From CAYGZA01 sp964354135 (GTDB lineage Bacteria > Planctomycetota > Planctomycetia > Pirellulales > Thermoguttaceae): a stretch of 38,158 nt of DNA. The notes below the pieces were generated by a model. That model did no database searches. It saw only the letters and a list, made by a program, of their open reading frames with translations, and was not told the DNA's origin. Positions 23,964-32,483 of this stretch are shown one piece after another. The stretch lies in assembly GCA_964354135.1 (NCBI GenBank), contig CAYGZA010000017.1:1-38158 (forward strand), given 5' to 3'. A program made the translations under genes and the position numbers. Numbering within the stretch: the first letter of the stretch is position 1; every line of letters begins with the position of its first letter.

Positions 23964-24194
23964 GTCTGCTTCCTCACCTTAAAGGGTGGGTTTTGTCCAC
24001 CGGATGGGTGCCCAGTCGTAGTAGCTATCGGCGTGCCGGGCATGGCCCGCTCTACCACTGCGTCACCCTTCTTGGGGAGATACCTCGGCAGTGGAACTTA
24101 TCTTTGTACCGGCAAACCCACCCGCAGTCAACCGCTGCTGGAAGGCGACCACGCGCCCCCGTGGTCGCACGGCCGCGCGGCCGTAGCGCTCCGG
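23964..24194. other. Leader region of rpmA, with hairpins
   Basis: No gene is recognisable here, and rplU is absent. There is a small GCCGGGCATGGCCCGC palindrome near 24036 and a strong hairpin at 24145-24168. A convincing promoter for rpmA was not found by eye. Confidence 0.45.
24145..24168. terminator. Hairpin after the exported planctomycete protein
   Basis: GCGACCACG and CGTGGTCGC form perfect 9-bp arms with a 6-base loop. It lies 27 bases downstream of the stop at 24195 on the minus strand, and a GGCCGCGCGGCC palindrome is between. No U-tract is present. Confidence 0.5.
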
Positions 24195-25274
24195 TCAACC
24201 GGCCGGGCCCAGATAGACCCACTCGTAGTCGGGCCGATCGGGAATGCCCAGGCGGATCTGGGACTCATCGACGTCGCGGTCGTTTCCGGGCCGCCAGAAG
24301 TTGAGTTTGAGCGCCTTCTGCTCCAGGCGGCGGCCTGCCCCGAGCGGATCCCCTTTCTTGTAGCGGCCGGGAGCATCGGTCCACCGATAGGCGTTGGTCA
24401 GCCCGGTCACGTAGATCGCGAACCGGTCGGTCCGCGGATCGATGTCCTCCCACGTGGCCACGCCCCAGACCGTTTCGCCGGGCTTGAGGTCGCGGATGAT
24501 TTCCACCGAGTTGTAGAGCTGCCGGTTGGGGTCTTCGCGGAGGCGGATCGGACCCATCGCCGCCGGGATCACGCGGTCCGGGTACCACTTGTTCGTCGTG
24601 ATGCTCTCGAAGAGAAACGCCGGCATGAAGCGCATCGGCTCGTCGACGAAGTCGGGCTTGAAGGTCCCGTCGGGCTGCTCCTTGGACTGCATCACCTTGC
24701 CCCGGTTCGTGACGCTGTAGAGCAGGTACCAAATCGGCTTCCGCTGCATCTTGCCGCTGGCTTGAGGCAGGTCCACGTCGACGATCCGCACCGGCTTAAA
24801 GCGGAATTCCAGGACCCCGACCTTGCGGCGGAACGGGACGTTCTCCGCCCACTTGAATTTCTCCGCGTCGATCGCCAGCAGTTCCACCACGTTGTGCCGC
24901 GTGACGCTCTCCTCGACCTGCCGGTCGGGAGGCACCACGTGCATGACCCCGGGCGCCAGCTTGCGATAGGGCCCGCGAGGCCCCGGCGGCTCCATCACCG
25001 GTGGGCCGGGGAGTGCCAGAGGGTCCAAAACTCCGGCCGGCTTCTCAGGCGGAGCGGGTTCCTTTGCGGCCGGCTCCGCAGGAGCAAACGGCTCGGCATC
25101 GGCGGATGGTTTGGCAAGAGGCGCCTTCTTGGCGGGCGGCGCCGACTTGACGCCAGGCGCGGCCTTCGCCGCAGCTTTCCCCGCCTGCGCCAACGCCGGC
25201 CAAGCGCCGCAAAGCACAACCCCTGCCACGACCAACCCAATACACCCTGAGGACCATCGGCGCGAGCAATTCAT
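24195..25274 (-). CDS. Exported planctomycete protein of unknown function
   Basis: This 359-residue protein has a signal peptide (GCIGLVVAGVVLCGAWPALAQ) and then an Ala/Pro/Lys-rich linker to about residue 90 (KAAAKAAPGVKSAPPAKKAP). The conserved part, about 95-355, shows VEFRFKPVRIVDV-like strands (here GVLEFRFKPVRIVDVDLPQ), IWYLLYSVTNRG, PMRFMPAFLFESI and FAIYVTGLTNAYRW. It reads like an all-beta domain seen only in planctomycetes, and no catalytic residues are evident. It has the best promoter in the window directly upstream. A hairpin follows its stop before rpmA. The function is unknown and the periplasmic location is predicted. Confidence 0.7.
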   Translation of the reverse strand: MNCSRRWSSGCIGLVVAGVVLCGAWPALAQAGKAAAKAAPGVKSAPPAKKAPLAKPSADAEPFAPAEPAAKEPAPPEKPAGVLDPLALPGPPVMEPPGPRGPYRKLAPGVMHVVPPDRQVEESVTRHNVVELLAIDAEKFKWAENVPFRRKVGVLEFRFKPVRIVDVDLPQASGKMQRKPIWYLLYSVTNRGKVMQSKEQPDGTFKPDFVDEPMRFMPAFLFESITTNKWYPDRVIPAAMGPIRLREDPNRQLYNSVEIIRDLKPGETVWGVATWEDIDPRTDRFAIYVTGLTNAYRWTDAPGRYKKGDPLGAGRRLEQKALKLNFWRPGNDRDVDESQIRLGIPDRPDYEWVYLGPAG

Positions 25275-25348
25275 GGGCGAGCTACTTTACGAGTAAGTGG
25301 ATGCGGCGAACCGCCCCAGTGGAAAAAACCCGGACCCGGCGACACTTT

Positions 25349-25378
25349 AGTATAGTTTTCCCATTTAGCCAGCGTCAA
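25349..25378 (-). promoter_or_regulatory. Strong sigma70-like promoter
   Basis: Minus strand TTGACG, 18-base A-rich spacer, TATACT. Transcription from about 25342 gives a 67-base leader to ATG 25274 of the exported protein. This is the closest consensus match seen. Confidence 0.7.
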
Positions 25379-25588
25379 GACTACCGGCCCCCCCATTAGT
25401 GCTGATACGCTGCCGCAGGCCGATCACGGGCAGTTCGACCGTCAGGCCGCGAGGGCGCGGGGAGTGAGCGCCTACTTTTCCGACCCCGGCCCTTGACCTG
25501 GGCGGGCCGCTCCGGCCTAGTAATGGGTCCCCAGGCGTCTTCACCCCGCAAACGACTCCCGCCTCCGGCCCCACCGAGGAGACCCTCG
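25379..25588. other. Gap between divergent genes
   Basis: The divergent spacer is 314 bases in total. Besides the minus-strand promoter it has a possible plus-strand TTGACC near 25492 with TAGTAA 19 bases later, a weak promoter for the beta-propeller gene. No short gene was recognised. Confidence 0.35.
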
Positions 25589-26857
25589 ATGCGTCGATCC
25601 GTGCTGATTCCCGTGCTCGCGCTTGCAGTCTCTGCCGCGGGGCTCTCCCCACCCGTCGCGGCGGAAAACTGGCCGTGCTGGCGCGGACCGAGGCGCGATG
25701 GGACCAGCCTGGAAACGGGCGTCCCGACCCGTTGGAACGGCCGCACCGGGGAAAACGTCGCGTGGAAGGTCGAAATCCCCGGCAGCGGTCACGCCTCGCC
25801 GATCGTCTGGCAAGACCGGCTCTTTCTGGTCACTTGCCGGGAAGAGCGGCAGCAGCGCACCCTCCTGTGCCTGGATCGCCGCACGGGCAGGACGCTTTGG
25901 GAGCGTGCCGTCGTCACCGCGCCTTCGGAAAGAAAGCATGGCCTCAACAGCTTCGCCTCCAGCACCCCGGCCACCGACGGCGAGCTGGTTTACGTCACCT
26001 TCCTGGACCGCGACCGGATGCTCGCGGCCGCCTACGATTCCGGCGGCACGCAGTGCTGGCTCGTCCGGCCCGGTGAGTTTCACAGCGTCCACGGCTATTG
26101 CAGCTCGGTCACGCTGTTCGAGGACCTGGTGATCGTCAACGGGGATCACGACGGCGACGCCTATCTGGTGGCCCTCGACCGCCGCACCGGCAAGACGGTC
26201 TGGAAGACCCCGCGGGAGAACAGGACCCGCAGCTACTGCGCCCCCATCATCCGCCAGTTCGACGGCCGCACGCAGATGATCCTCGCCGGCAACAAGTGCG
26301 TGGCCGGCTACGACCCTCGCGACGGCTCGCGGCACTGGATCATCGACGGCCCGACCGAGCAATTCGTGGCCTCGCTCGTGGATAACGGCAAGCTCCTCTT
26401 TCTGACCGCGGGCTTCCCGGAGCACCACATCCTGGCCATCCGGCCGGACGGGCGCGGGAACGTCACCGACACGCACGTCGTCTGGCGGACCGCCAAGGGC
26501 TGCTCCTACGTCCCCTCGCCGATCGCTTCGGCCGACGGACGCTTCTTCCTCGTCGTCTCCGACGAAGGCATCGCCAGTTGCTTTGAGGCGGAAACGGGCA
26601 AGCGGCACTGGATGGAGCGGCTCGGGCCGCACTACAGCGCCTCGTTGGTTTCCGCCGGCGGGCTGGTCCATTTCCTTTCCGACGACGGCGTGACCGCGGT
26701 CGTCCGCCCGAACACGAAGCTCGATGTCGTCGCGAAGAACGTTCTCGGCGAGCGGTGCGTCGCGTCCCCGGCGATCAGCCAGGGGCAGATCTTCCTTCGG
26801 GCCGAGAAGCACTTGTATTGCATCGGCAGGGGACAGGGGGCAGGGGCCGGGGGTTAG
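25589..26857 (+). CDS. Exported PQQ-like beta-propeller protein (2)
   Basis: This 422-residue protein has a signal peptide (SVLIPVLALAVSAAGLSPPV). It opens NWPCWRGPRRDGTSLETGVP, then has repeated blades with RxTGxxxW turns: LDRRTGRTLW, LDRRTGKTVW, YDPRDGSRHW and FEAETGKRHW. This is the same fold family as the protein at 10532-11758 but not closely similar to it. No quinone-binding residues can be assigned. ATG 25589 follows CGAGGAG, and upstream in-frame starts lack this. The last eight residues, GQGAGAGG, and the stop are encoded by a G-rich repeat that continues past the gene. Probably an extracytoplasmic scaffold or dehydrogenase-like protein. Confidence 0.83.
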   Translation: MRRSVLIPVLALAVSAAGLSPPVAAENWPCWRGPRRDGTSLETGVPTRWNGRTGENVAWKVEIPGSGHASPIVWQDRLFLVTCREERQQRTLLCLDRRTGRTLWERAVVTAPSERKHGLNSFASSTPATDGELVYVTFLDRDRMLAAAYDSGGTQCWLVRPGEFHSVHGYCSSVTLFEDLVIVNGDHDGDAYLVALDRRTGKTVWKTPRENRTRSYCAPIIRQFDGRTQMILAGNKCVAGYDPRDGSRHWIIDGPTEQFVASLVDNGKLLFLTAGFPEHHILAIRPDGRGNVTDTHVVWRTAKGCSYVPSPIASADGRFFLVVSDEGIASCFEAETGKRHWMERLGPHYSASLVSAGGLVHFLSDDGVTAVVRPNTKLDVVAKNVLGERCVASPAISQGQIFLRAEKHLYCIGRGQGAGAGG

Positions 26858-27414
26858 GGACGAGAGACGAGGGGCGAGGGACGAGCGGAATCAACCTGGT
26901 TGCCGCGCTTGCACGGCGCATTTTGCCCCGCAAGTGGTATCGTCTCGAATTAGCCGTTTTGCCTTCCTGCCCCAGACGGCCGGCTCTCCAGCGCATACTT
27001 CGTAGAATCGTTACAGGCGCGTCAAGCCGCGAAGAAACGATAAGGAATTCCGTTCCGATCGGCTTTCGCGTTAAGACCCCTTTGACCGTTTTACGATGAA
27101 TGGGCAGCGGCCGGAGAATGGGAAACTTCCTGCCGCAGGGTGCCGGACCCGCCGGGTGCAGATCTGGGGTGATTGCCCCGGCGGGCACGAGTGCTGACGA
27201 CCGACGAGGGAATCCTCCGGCCGCAGGCAATGCCCGACTTGGGAACCCGGGGTTCGCTTTGTTCGCTTCTCCCGGGAAGGCTTCTGGGTGGCCGACTCCC
27301 AAGCCGGTAGGTCGCTTGCGGGACCGGCTGGCTTTCCTCCCCCGGCACCCGACGACACCGCACCGGGCAGCGCAGCCATTACGACCCGCCGGGCTGCGCT
27401 GTCCGGCTGCGGGG
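26858..27414. other. 557-base region without a gene
   Basis: It begins with G-rich tandem-like sequence (GACGAGG/GGCGAGG units to about 26890), continuing the tail of the beta-propeller gene. From 26985 to 27095 it is A+T-richer than its surroundings. The remainder is GC-rich with a hairpin at 27368-27401 near the GH95 stop. Reading frames there have no start sites with ribosome signals and no recognised domain. I see no RNA gene. Confidence 0.5.
27368..27401. terminator. Hairpin downstream of the GH95-like gene
   Basis: CAGCGCAGCC and GGCTGCGCTG are perfect 10-bp arms with a 14-base loop. It lies just beyond the stop at 27415 on the minus strand. No U-tract is present. Confidence 0.5.
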
Positions 27415-29718
27415 TCAGTTCGCTCTTGAGCCGATGCTCCCTTGGAGCACCTCCCCGGCGCGGAGCGCGACCAGGTAATCGCCGCCCACCTTCCGTACGT
27501 CCGCACGGCTCCACGCCACCTTCCGGCCGGCGAAGGGATCGCGGAGCCGCAGCGTGCCCTCGCGCTCGGCCCGGATGCAGACCCAAACGGTCTTTCCCGC
27601 TTGCCGCCGCGCGGAGACGCGGTAAGCCCCCTCGGCCCGGAGATTCTCGAACGCCACGTCACCCCACCTGGCCGCAACGGCGGGAAAGACGCGGACCGTG
27701 CCGCCCCAGCTCTGAAGAAGCATCTCGTGGACGGCCTGGCCGGCGGCGAAATTCCCCTCCAGCGTGAACGGCCGGTACGTGAAGCCCGAGTAGCCGAGTC
27801 GCTTGTAGTCGCCGTTCAGATGAAAACCGTTCCGCGAGATGAACGCCTTGACGAAGAGTTCCAGGTACTTGGCCGCAGTCTCCGGCTGGCCCGCCCGGGC
27901 GGCCATGCACGCCATCCACGAGAAGCTGTAGCCGCACCAGGCGCCGGTGCCGAGCTTATCGAGTTGCGCGAGCGAGGCGGCGATGGTCCTCCGGTCGCGC
28001 TGGCTCCCTTCCACGGTGAGCGTCCCCAGCGGATGGATCGGCATCAGGTGCGAGAAATGGCGGTGCGACTCCTTGAGCGTCTCGCCAGGCGCCAGCCGCA
28101 GCGGGTCCGCCTCTCCCTCCACGGCCAGCGGGTCGAGGCGATCGAGCACTTCCTGCCACTTTGCCGTCGCGGCCGGGTCGCCCTTCGCCCGGGCCATCTC
28201 CACCAGGGCCCCGAAGAGCCACCGCAAGAGCGATAGGTCGAAGTTGCTGTTGGGCGTAAGCCATGCCCTCATGCTGTTGTCGTGGATCTCCGGCGAGGTG
28301 GAAAGCGGCAGTTTGAGCTTGCCGTCGGGCCCCGGCTTGAGCAGCGCTTGGAGGCACTCGGCGATTGCCTCGCAGTAAGGGTAGGCCCGTTGGCGGAGGA
28401 ACTTCTCGTCCATCGTGTATCGCCAGTGGAGATAGAACGACTGCGCGACCCAGGCCCCCATGGCCGGCGAGAGGGAGTATTGCCCCCAGCCGCCCATCGG
28501 CTTGCCGTCCAGGGTCATCACCCCAGGGACGGCGGCCCCGGAGGTGCCGTAGAACGCCCGGGCGAATTTGCGGTGCTCGGGGAGCAAGTCCCACATGAAA
28601 TCCAGGAACGTGGCCCCCTCGTCAAACCGCCCCGAGGCCAGGTACGCCCAGTAGGTCAACTGGGTGTTGAGGTCGTGATGGTAATCGCCGTGCCAAGGGG
28701 GCAGGCCGCCCTCGTCGGCCGTCCAGACGCCCTGAAGCGGCATGGGCGGGGCGCCGCGCCGCGAGGCGGCGCCGTAGAAGTACTGCACCAGGTCGTACTG
28801 CTGTTGGATTGCCGCGTCCGGCAGGCGCACCCCGGATTGCGACCAGAATCGCCTCCACCACTCCGCGTGCGGTCCAAGCACCGCAGCGTAGCCGGCTTCC
28901 AGCGCGGCGGCCACCCGCTTGCGGCCCAGGGCGAGCGGATCGGGATCGTCCCGCGTCGAGGCAATCGTCAGGGCCAGCTCGGTCGCGTTCCCCACGCGAC
29001 GACTGCCCACCACGACCGCGTACTTGAGCCCAAGGGCCGCCTCCTGGAGCGTCCAACTCGCCGCCCCCTCGTTGGCCTGTTGCGGCGGGGCGTATCCGAG
29101 CTGTTTGACGGACTCGGGCGCGACGATGCGCCACTTGGGCTCCGGCCCGGCGACGCGAATCATCGCGACCGGCTCTTTCGCACTGTAGAAGACCTCGACG
29201 CTCCCGCTCCCCAGATTCACCCGGCCGACTGCCGCCCGCAAGTCCAGGCCGAACGACCCGGCCGCCTGCGACTTGTCCAACGTGAGTTCCAGCCGCCCGG
29301 CGGGGATCTTGGTCGGATAGCGCACGGCGTCGTAGGGGGCGTCAAAGAGCTCGACCATCTTGGCCTGGTTCTTCTCGGCGGAGAGTCTCTGCATCGTGGC
29401 ATAGTTCCAGTCCTTGCGGAGCAGCGTCTCCGGGGTGCGGAGGTCCCACAGGTCGCCGCGATCGAGCGAGAGCTTGAGTTGCTGACCGCCGCCCCAGAGC
29501 AGCCCCCCGAGGAGCCCGTTGCCCAAGGGGATCGCCTCGTCCCAGCGGTCGATCGGGGCAGCCGATTCAAGATCGGACGCGGCCGCCGGGCCGAGCGCCG
29601 AACGCTCCTTCTCCGCAGCCGGCCCGGCCGATTCGAGACATCCCACAAGGACCGCAGCCAGGGCCGCAAGAACGACCGGTCGCACGAACCCGCACAATTC
29701 GGTAGGTTTCGAGATCAT
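27415..29718 (-). CDS. GH95-like glycosidase, predicted lipoprotein
   Basis: This 767-residue protein has an N-terminal LAALAAVLVGC with lipobox LVGC and Cys27, so it is probably lipid-anchored. GH95 enzymes are inverting alpha-L-fucosidases or alpha-L-galactosidases. An N-terminal beta domain (WDEAIPLGNGLLGGLLWGG at 59-77) is followed by an (alpha/alpha)6 barrel with HGDYHHDLNTQLTYW at 343-357, SPEIHD with Glu477 as the likely general acid, and EGNFAAGQAVHEMLLQSWGG near the end. From memory of the family, the catalytic NxN motif reads DLN here and the usual IDGNFG reads LEGNFA, so this is a divergent member whose substrate may differ. Start 29718 follows CAGGAGGCGG, with a promoter at 29787-29816. 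Confidence 0.75.
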   Translation of the reverse strand: MISKPTELCGFVRPVVLAALAAVLVGCLESAGPAAEKERSALGPAAASDLESAAPIDRWDEAIPLGNGLLGGLLWGGGQQLKLSLDRGDLWDLRTPETLLRKDWNYATMQRLSAEKNQAKMVELFDAPYDAVRYPTKIPAGRLELTLDKSQAAGSFGLDLRAAVGRVNLGSGSVEVFYSAKEPVAMIRVAGPEPKWRIVAPESVKQLGYAPPQQANEGAASWTLQEAALGLKYAVVVGSRRVGNATELALTIASTRDDPDPLALGRKRVAAALEAGYAAVLGPHAEWWRRFWSQSGVRLPDAAIQQQYDLVQYFYGAASRRGAPPMPLQGVWTADEGGLPPWHGDYHHDLNTQLTYWAYLASGRFDEGATFLDFMWDLLPEHRKFARAFYGTSGAAVPGVMTLDGKPMGGWGQYSLSPAMGAWVAQSFYLHWRYTMDEKFLRQRAYPYCEAIAECLQALLKPGPDGKLKLPLSTSPEIHDNSMRAWLTPNSNFDLSLLRWLFGALVEMARAKGDPAATAKWQEVLDRLDPLAVEGEADPLRLAPGETLKESHRHFSHLMPIHPLGTLTVEGSQRDRRTIAASLAQLDKLGTGAWCGYSFSWMACMAARAGQPETAAKYLELFVKAFISRNGFHLNGDYKRLGYSGFTYRPFTLEGNFAAGQAVHEMLLQSWGGTVRVFPAVAARWGDVAFENLRAEGAYRVSARRQAGKTVWVCIRAEREGTLRLRDPFAGRKVAWSRADVRKVGGDYLVALRAGEVLQGSIGSRAN

Positions 29719-29786
29719 GACCGTGCCCCGCCTCCTGAAAACGGCGATTTCGCTTTGGATGGCCTTCGGAAACCAACGTGCCTATG

Positions 29787-29816
29787 ATATTACCCGGCGG
29801 CCGCTCCGGCTGACAA
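29787..29816 (-). promoter_or_regulatory. Putative promoter of the GH95-like gene
   Basis: Minus strand TTGTCA, 18 bases, TAATAT. The transcript would have about a 60-base leader to ATG 29718. Confidence 0.45.
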
Positions 29817-29884
29817 GAGGCCGTAGCGCCCTGCGTCCGAGACGTCTCGCTGAACCAGAGACTGCGGCAAGTTGGGCACACTTC

Positions 29885-29921
29885 CCCGGCCCGGCAGGAG
29901 CCTTGCCCTCCCGGAATCGTG
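29885..29921. repeat. GGGAGGGCGAGGC repeat, reverse copy
   Basis: Read on the minus strand it gives CACGATTCCGGGAGGGCAAG followed by GCTCCTGCCGGGCC, matching copies at 12025 and 15776-15882. It lies in the divergent spacer between GH95-like and MgtE-like genes. Confidence 0.7.
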
Positions 29922-29971
29922 AAAACCCATTTGGCCTGGTCCGGTGCGTGCCCGCACGCACGAGCCCGCTC

Positions 29972-30967
29972 ATGATAAAAAGCGCCCCCCCAGACCGCCT
30001 GCACGACAAGGCCCTCGATCATGCCCGCAAGGATTTTGTGCGGGTCTTGGTACACCAGACCGTCGGCGAAGCGCTGGCCTACGTGCAAGAGAGCCGGGTC
30101 GAGGGCCGCATCGTGTATTTCTACGTGCTGGACGAGGCGGGAAGGCTGGAGGGCGTGGTGCCGACGCGGCGCCTGCTCCTGAATCCGCCCGAGACCAAGA
30201 TCGTTGAGATCATGGTCCGCCAGGTGATCGCGCTACCGGCAACGGCCACGCTGCTAGACGCCTGCGAGTTCTTCATGCTGCACCGCCTCTTGGCGCTCCC
30301 CGTGGTGGACGCGGCGGGGCGGATGCTCGGCGTCATCGACGTGGAGCTCTACACCGACGAGATCTCGGACCTCGCGCGGCGGGAGGAAAGCGACGACATC
30401 TTTCAGTTGATCGGCATCCGCCTGGCCCAGGTCCGCAGGGCGTCGGTCCCGGGGGCCTTTCGACGCCGCTTCCCCTGGCTCTTGTGCAACATCGCGGGCG
30501 GACTGACGTGCGCCGTCCTGGCCGGCTTTTTCGAGCAGGTCCTTCACGAGGTGATTCTCTTGGCCCTGTTCATCCCCGTGGTTCTGGCCTTGGCCGAGAG
30601 CGTGAGCATCCAGACGCTCACCCTGACCCTGCAGGCGCACCACGGCCTGCGCCTTTCTTGGCGCGTGGTGTGGCAGGGCCTGCGGCGGGAGCTGGCCGTG
30701 GGGGTCTTGCTTGGGGCGGCCAGTGGGGGACTGGTGGCCGTTGCGGTTTGGGCGTGGCACGCACGCCCCGCCTTGGCCCTGACGCTCGTCGGCGCGATCT
30801 CGGCGGCCACGACGACCGCCGCACTGTTGGGCCTCATAGTGCCCGCCGTGCTGAGGGCTCTCGAGCGGGACCCCCGACTGGCCTCCGGCCCGATCGTGCT
30901 CGCCATGACCGACGTGGCAACCTTGTTCTACTACTTCGGGCTGGCCGCCATGGTGGTCCTGCGGTGA
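29972..30967 (+). CDS. MgtE-like magnesium/divalent cation transporter, short form
   Basis: This 331-residue protein has a CBS pair at about residues 20-145 (VVPTRRLLL, IMVRQVIALPATATLLDAC, LPVVDAAGRMLGVID). Five membrane spans follow from about 155, ending in TDVATLFYYFGLAAMVVLR. The Asp of this TDV corresponds to the conserved Mg2+ site in the last MgtE helix. MgtE senses cytosolic Mg2+ through its N and CBS domains. The roughly 130-residue superhelical N domain is missing here, so gating must rely on CBS alone. The usual GNxGxQ segment of the pore reads AESVSIQTLTL. ATG 29972 lacks a clear ribosome site. Mg2+ transport is likely but not certain. Confidence 0.78.
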   Translation: MIKSAPPDRLHDKALDHARKDFVRVLVHQTVGEALAYVQESRVEGRIVYFYVLDEAGRLEGVVPTRRLLLNPPETKIVEIMVRQVIALPATATLLDACEFFMLHRLLALPVVDAAGRMLGVIDVELYTDEISDLARREESDDIFQLIGIRLAQVRRASVPGAFRRRFPWLLCNIAGGLTCAVLAGFFEQVLHEVILLALFIPVVLALAESVSIQTLTLTLQAHHGLRLSWRVVWQGLRRELAVGVLLGAASGGLVAVAVWAWHARPALALTLVGAISAATTTAALLGLIVPAVLRALERDPRLASGPIVLAMTDVATLFYYFGLAAMVVLR

Positions 30968-31085
30968 TAATCACGCCGTCCTTGAATGTCCGCGTCGGGG
31001 CCGGTAACCTGGAGTGGTTACCGCCGAACCCACCGGCGGCACGCCGAGTGTCGCCAAGGTGCCCTTTCTTCCAGAGGTGAATGCC

Positions 31086-32357
31086 ATGCAGAACGCCGAT
31101 CGTCGGAAAGAGCAGACCGCTTCCCGCAGAGATTTCCTCAAGCAGGGCGCCGCCGGCGTGGCCGCCGGCGCGGCTGCCGCGGCCGCCTTCTACCCGGCGC
31201 CCACGGTCGCGGCCGAAGGCGCCAAGGGGGCCAACTCCAGGCTGGGCGTGGGCTTCATCGGCACCGGCGGCCGCTGCGGGGAACACATCCGGATCTGCAT
31301 GGAACTCAAGAAGCAGAATCGCACCGAGCCGGTGGCCGTCTGCGACGTCTACGGCCCTCGCGTCCGCGCCGCCGCTCAGCAAACCGGGGGCAAGGTCTAT
31401 CGGAACCACAAGGACCTCTTGGCCGATCCGCGGGTGGACATCGTCTGCATCGCCTCGCCGGACCGCCTCCATGCCCCGCAGGCGATCGACGCGGTCCGCG
31501 CCGGCAAGGACGTGTACGTGGAGAAACCCCTCACCCACTGGCTCCAGTTCAACTTGGCCCGGGAGCTTGCCGAAGAGGCCGACAAGCACAAGCGGATCGT
31601 CCAGGTCGGCACCCAATACATGGCCGACCAGGCCTACGCGCAGGCCCGCAAGCTCATCCGCGAGGGCGCGGTGGGCAAGATCGTCCACGTGCAGCGGGGC
31701 TACTTCCGCCGCGGCGATTGGGGCGAGCGCATGCCCATCCCCGACCCCAACGCCAAGCCCGGTCCCGACCTCGACTGGGAGCAGTTCCTCGGCGACGCCC
31801 CCAAGGTGCCGTATACCGTCTCGCGGTTCTTCCAGTGGCGGCTGTACTGGGACTATTCCGGCGGCCCGGCCACCGACCTCCTGGTCCACGTGTTCACGCC
31901 GCTGTTCTGCCTCATGGACGTGGACTACCCGGACCGCTGCATGGGGGCCGGCGGCATGTTCCAGTACAACGGACTCCGCGAAGTGCCCGACACGTTCAAC
32001 ATGGTCTTCGACTACCCCGGCGGGCCGAGCGTGGTGCTCTTGAACACGCTTTCCAACGAGACCGACACCCACGCCCTGCTCCGCGGCACCAACGGCACGA
32101 TCCTCTTGGACGGCCACGGCATCCACATGACCCCGCACGGGGCGCAGAAGCCCTCGCACGTCATCCCGTGGAAGGGCCAGGGGGACACGATGCTCTTGTG
32201 GGCCAACTTCCTGGACTGCGTGGCCAGCCGCCAGAGGCCGCTCAGCCCGGTCGAAGTGGGCGCGAAGGTCCAGGCCCCCTTGAACATGGCCATCCTCTCC
32301 TACCGCGAGAACAAGGTGGCCCGGTTCGACCGGCAGAAACAGGAGATCGTTCTCTAG
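31086..32357 (+). CDS. Tat-exported Gfo/Idh/MocA-family oxidoreductase (3)
   Basis: This 423-residue protein has the leader SRRDFLKQGAAGVAAGAAAA. The Rossmann motif is GFIGTGGRCGEHI, then AVCDVYGPRV, and the catalytic-lysine block reads YVEKPLTHWLQFN. The C-terminal domain ends WANFLDCVASRQRPLSPVEVG. It belongs to a different subgroup from the two at 5.5 and 15.9 kb, lacking their DLWLGPAPERPYHPAY stretch in that form. ATG 31086 follows GAGGTG at proper distance. It lies between the MgtE-like gene (118 bases) and an isochorismatase-like gene (126 bases), all on the plus strand. Sugar-type redox chemistry is inferred. Confidence 0.88.
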   Translation: MQNADRRKEQTASRRDFLKQGAAGVAAGAAAAAAFYPAPTVAAEGAKGANSRLGVGFIGTGGRCGEHIRICMELKKQNRTEPVAVCDVYGPRVRAAAQQTGGKVYRNHKDLLADPRVDIVCIASPDRLHAPQAIDAVRAGKDVYVEKPLTHWLQFNLARELAEEADKHKRIVQVGTQYMADQAYAQARKLIREGAVGKIVHVQRGYFRRGDWGERMPIPDPNAKPGPDLDWEQFLGDAPKVPYTVSRFFQWRLYWDYSGGPATDLLVHVFTPLFCLMDVDYPDRCMGAGGMFQYNGLREVPDTFNMVFDYPGGPSVVLLNTLSNETDTHALLRGTNGTILLDGHGIHMTPHGAQKPSHVIPWKGQGDTMLLWANFLDCVASRQRPLSPVEVGAKVQAPLNMAILSYRENKVARFDRQKQEIVL

Positions 32358-32387
32358 GGTGAAAATGCCATAAAGCCCACAGTAAGA

Positions 32388-32420
32388 AGACTTCCGAAGT
32401 CTCGGAGACTTCGGAAGTCT
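32388..32420. repeat. 33-bp double palindrome, copy 3
   Basis: AGACTTCCGAAGTCT, CGG, AGACTTCGGAAGTCT: two perfect 15-base palindromes side by side that are also inverted copies of each other. It lies 31 bases after the oxidoreductase stop. Confidence 0.85.
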
Positions 32421-32483
32421 CCACGCCGCGCTGGCAGACAAGGTGCCAGTGTCACCCAACGCGTCGCTTGAAGGGACATCGTC

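Noticed and set aside
22728..25250. Long plus-strand frame across obgE, rpmA and the exported protein
   Set aside because: It spans three well-identified minus-strand genes and their hairpins. The composition is that of a shadow frame.
25379..25588. Strong plus-strand promoter TTGACC/TAGTAA
   Set aside because: Spacing is 19 bases and the -10 match is poor, so I mention it only as weak.
26858..27414. A missed small gene or RNA
   Set aside because: Open frames here lack ribosome sites and known domains, and no cloverleaf or conserved RNA fold was seen. It is left as a repeat-bearing gap.
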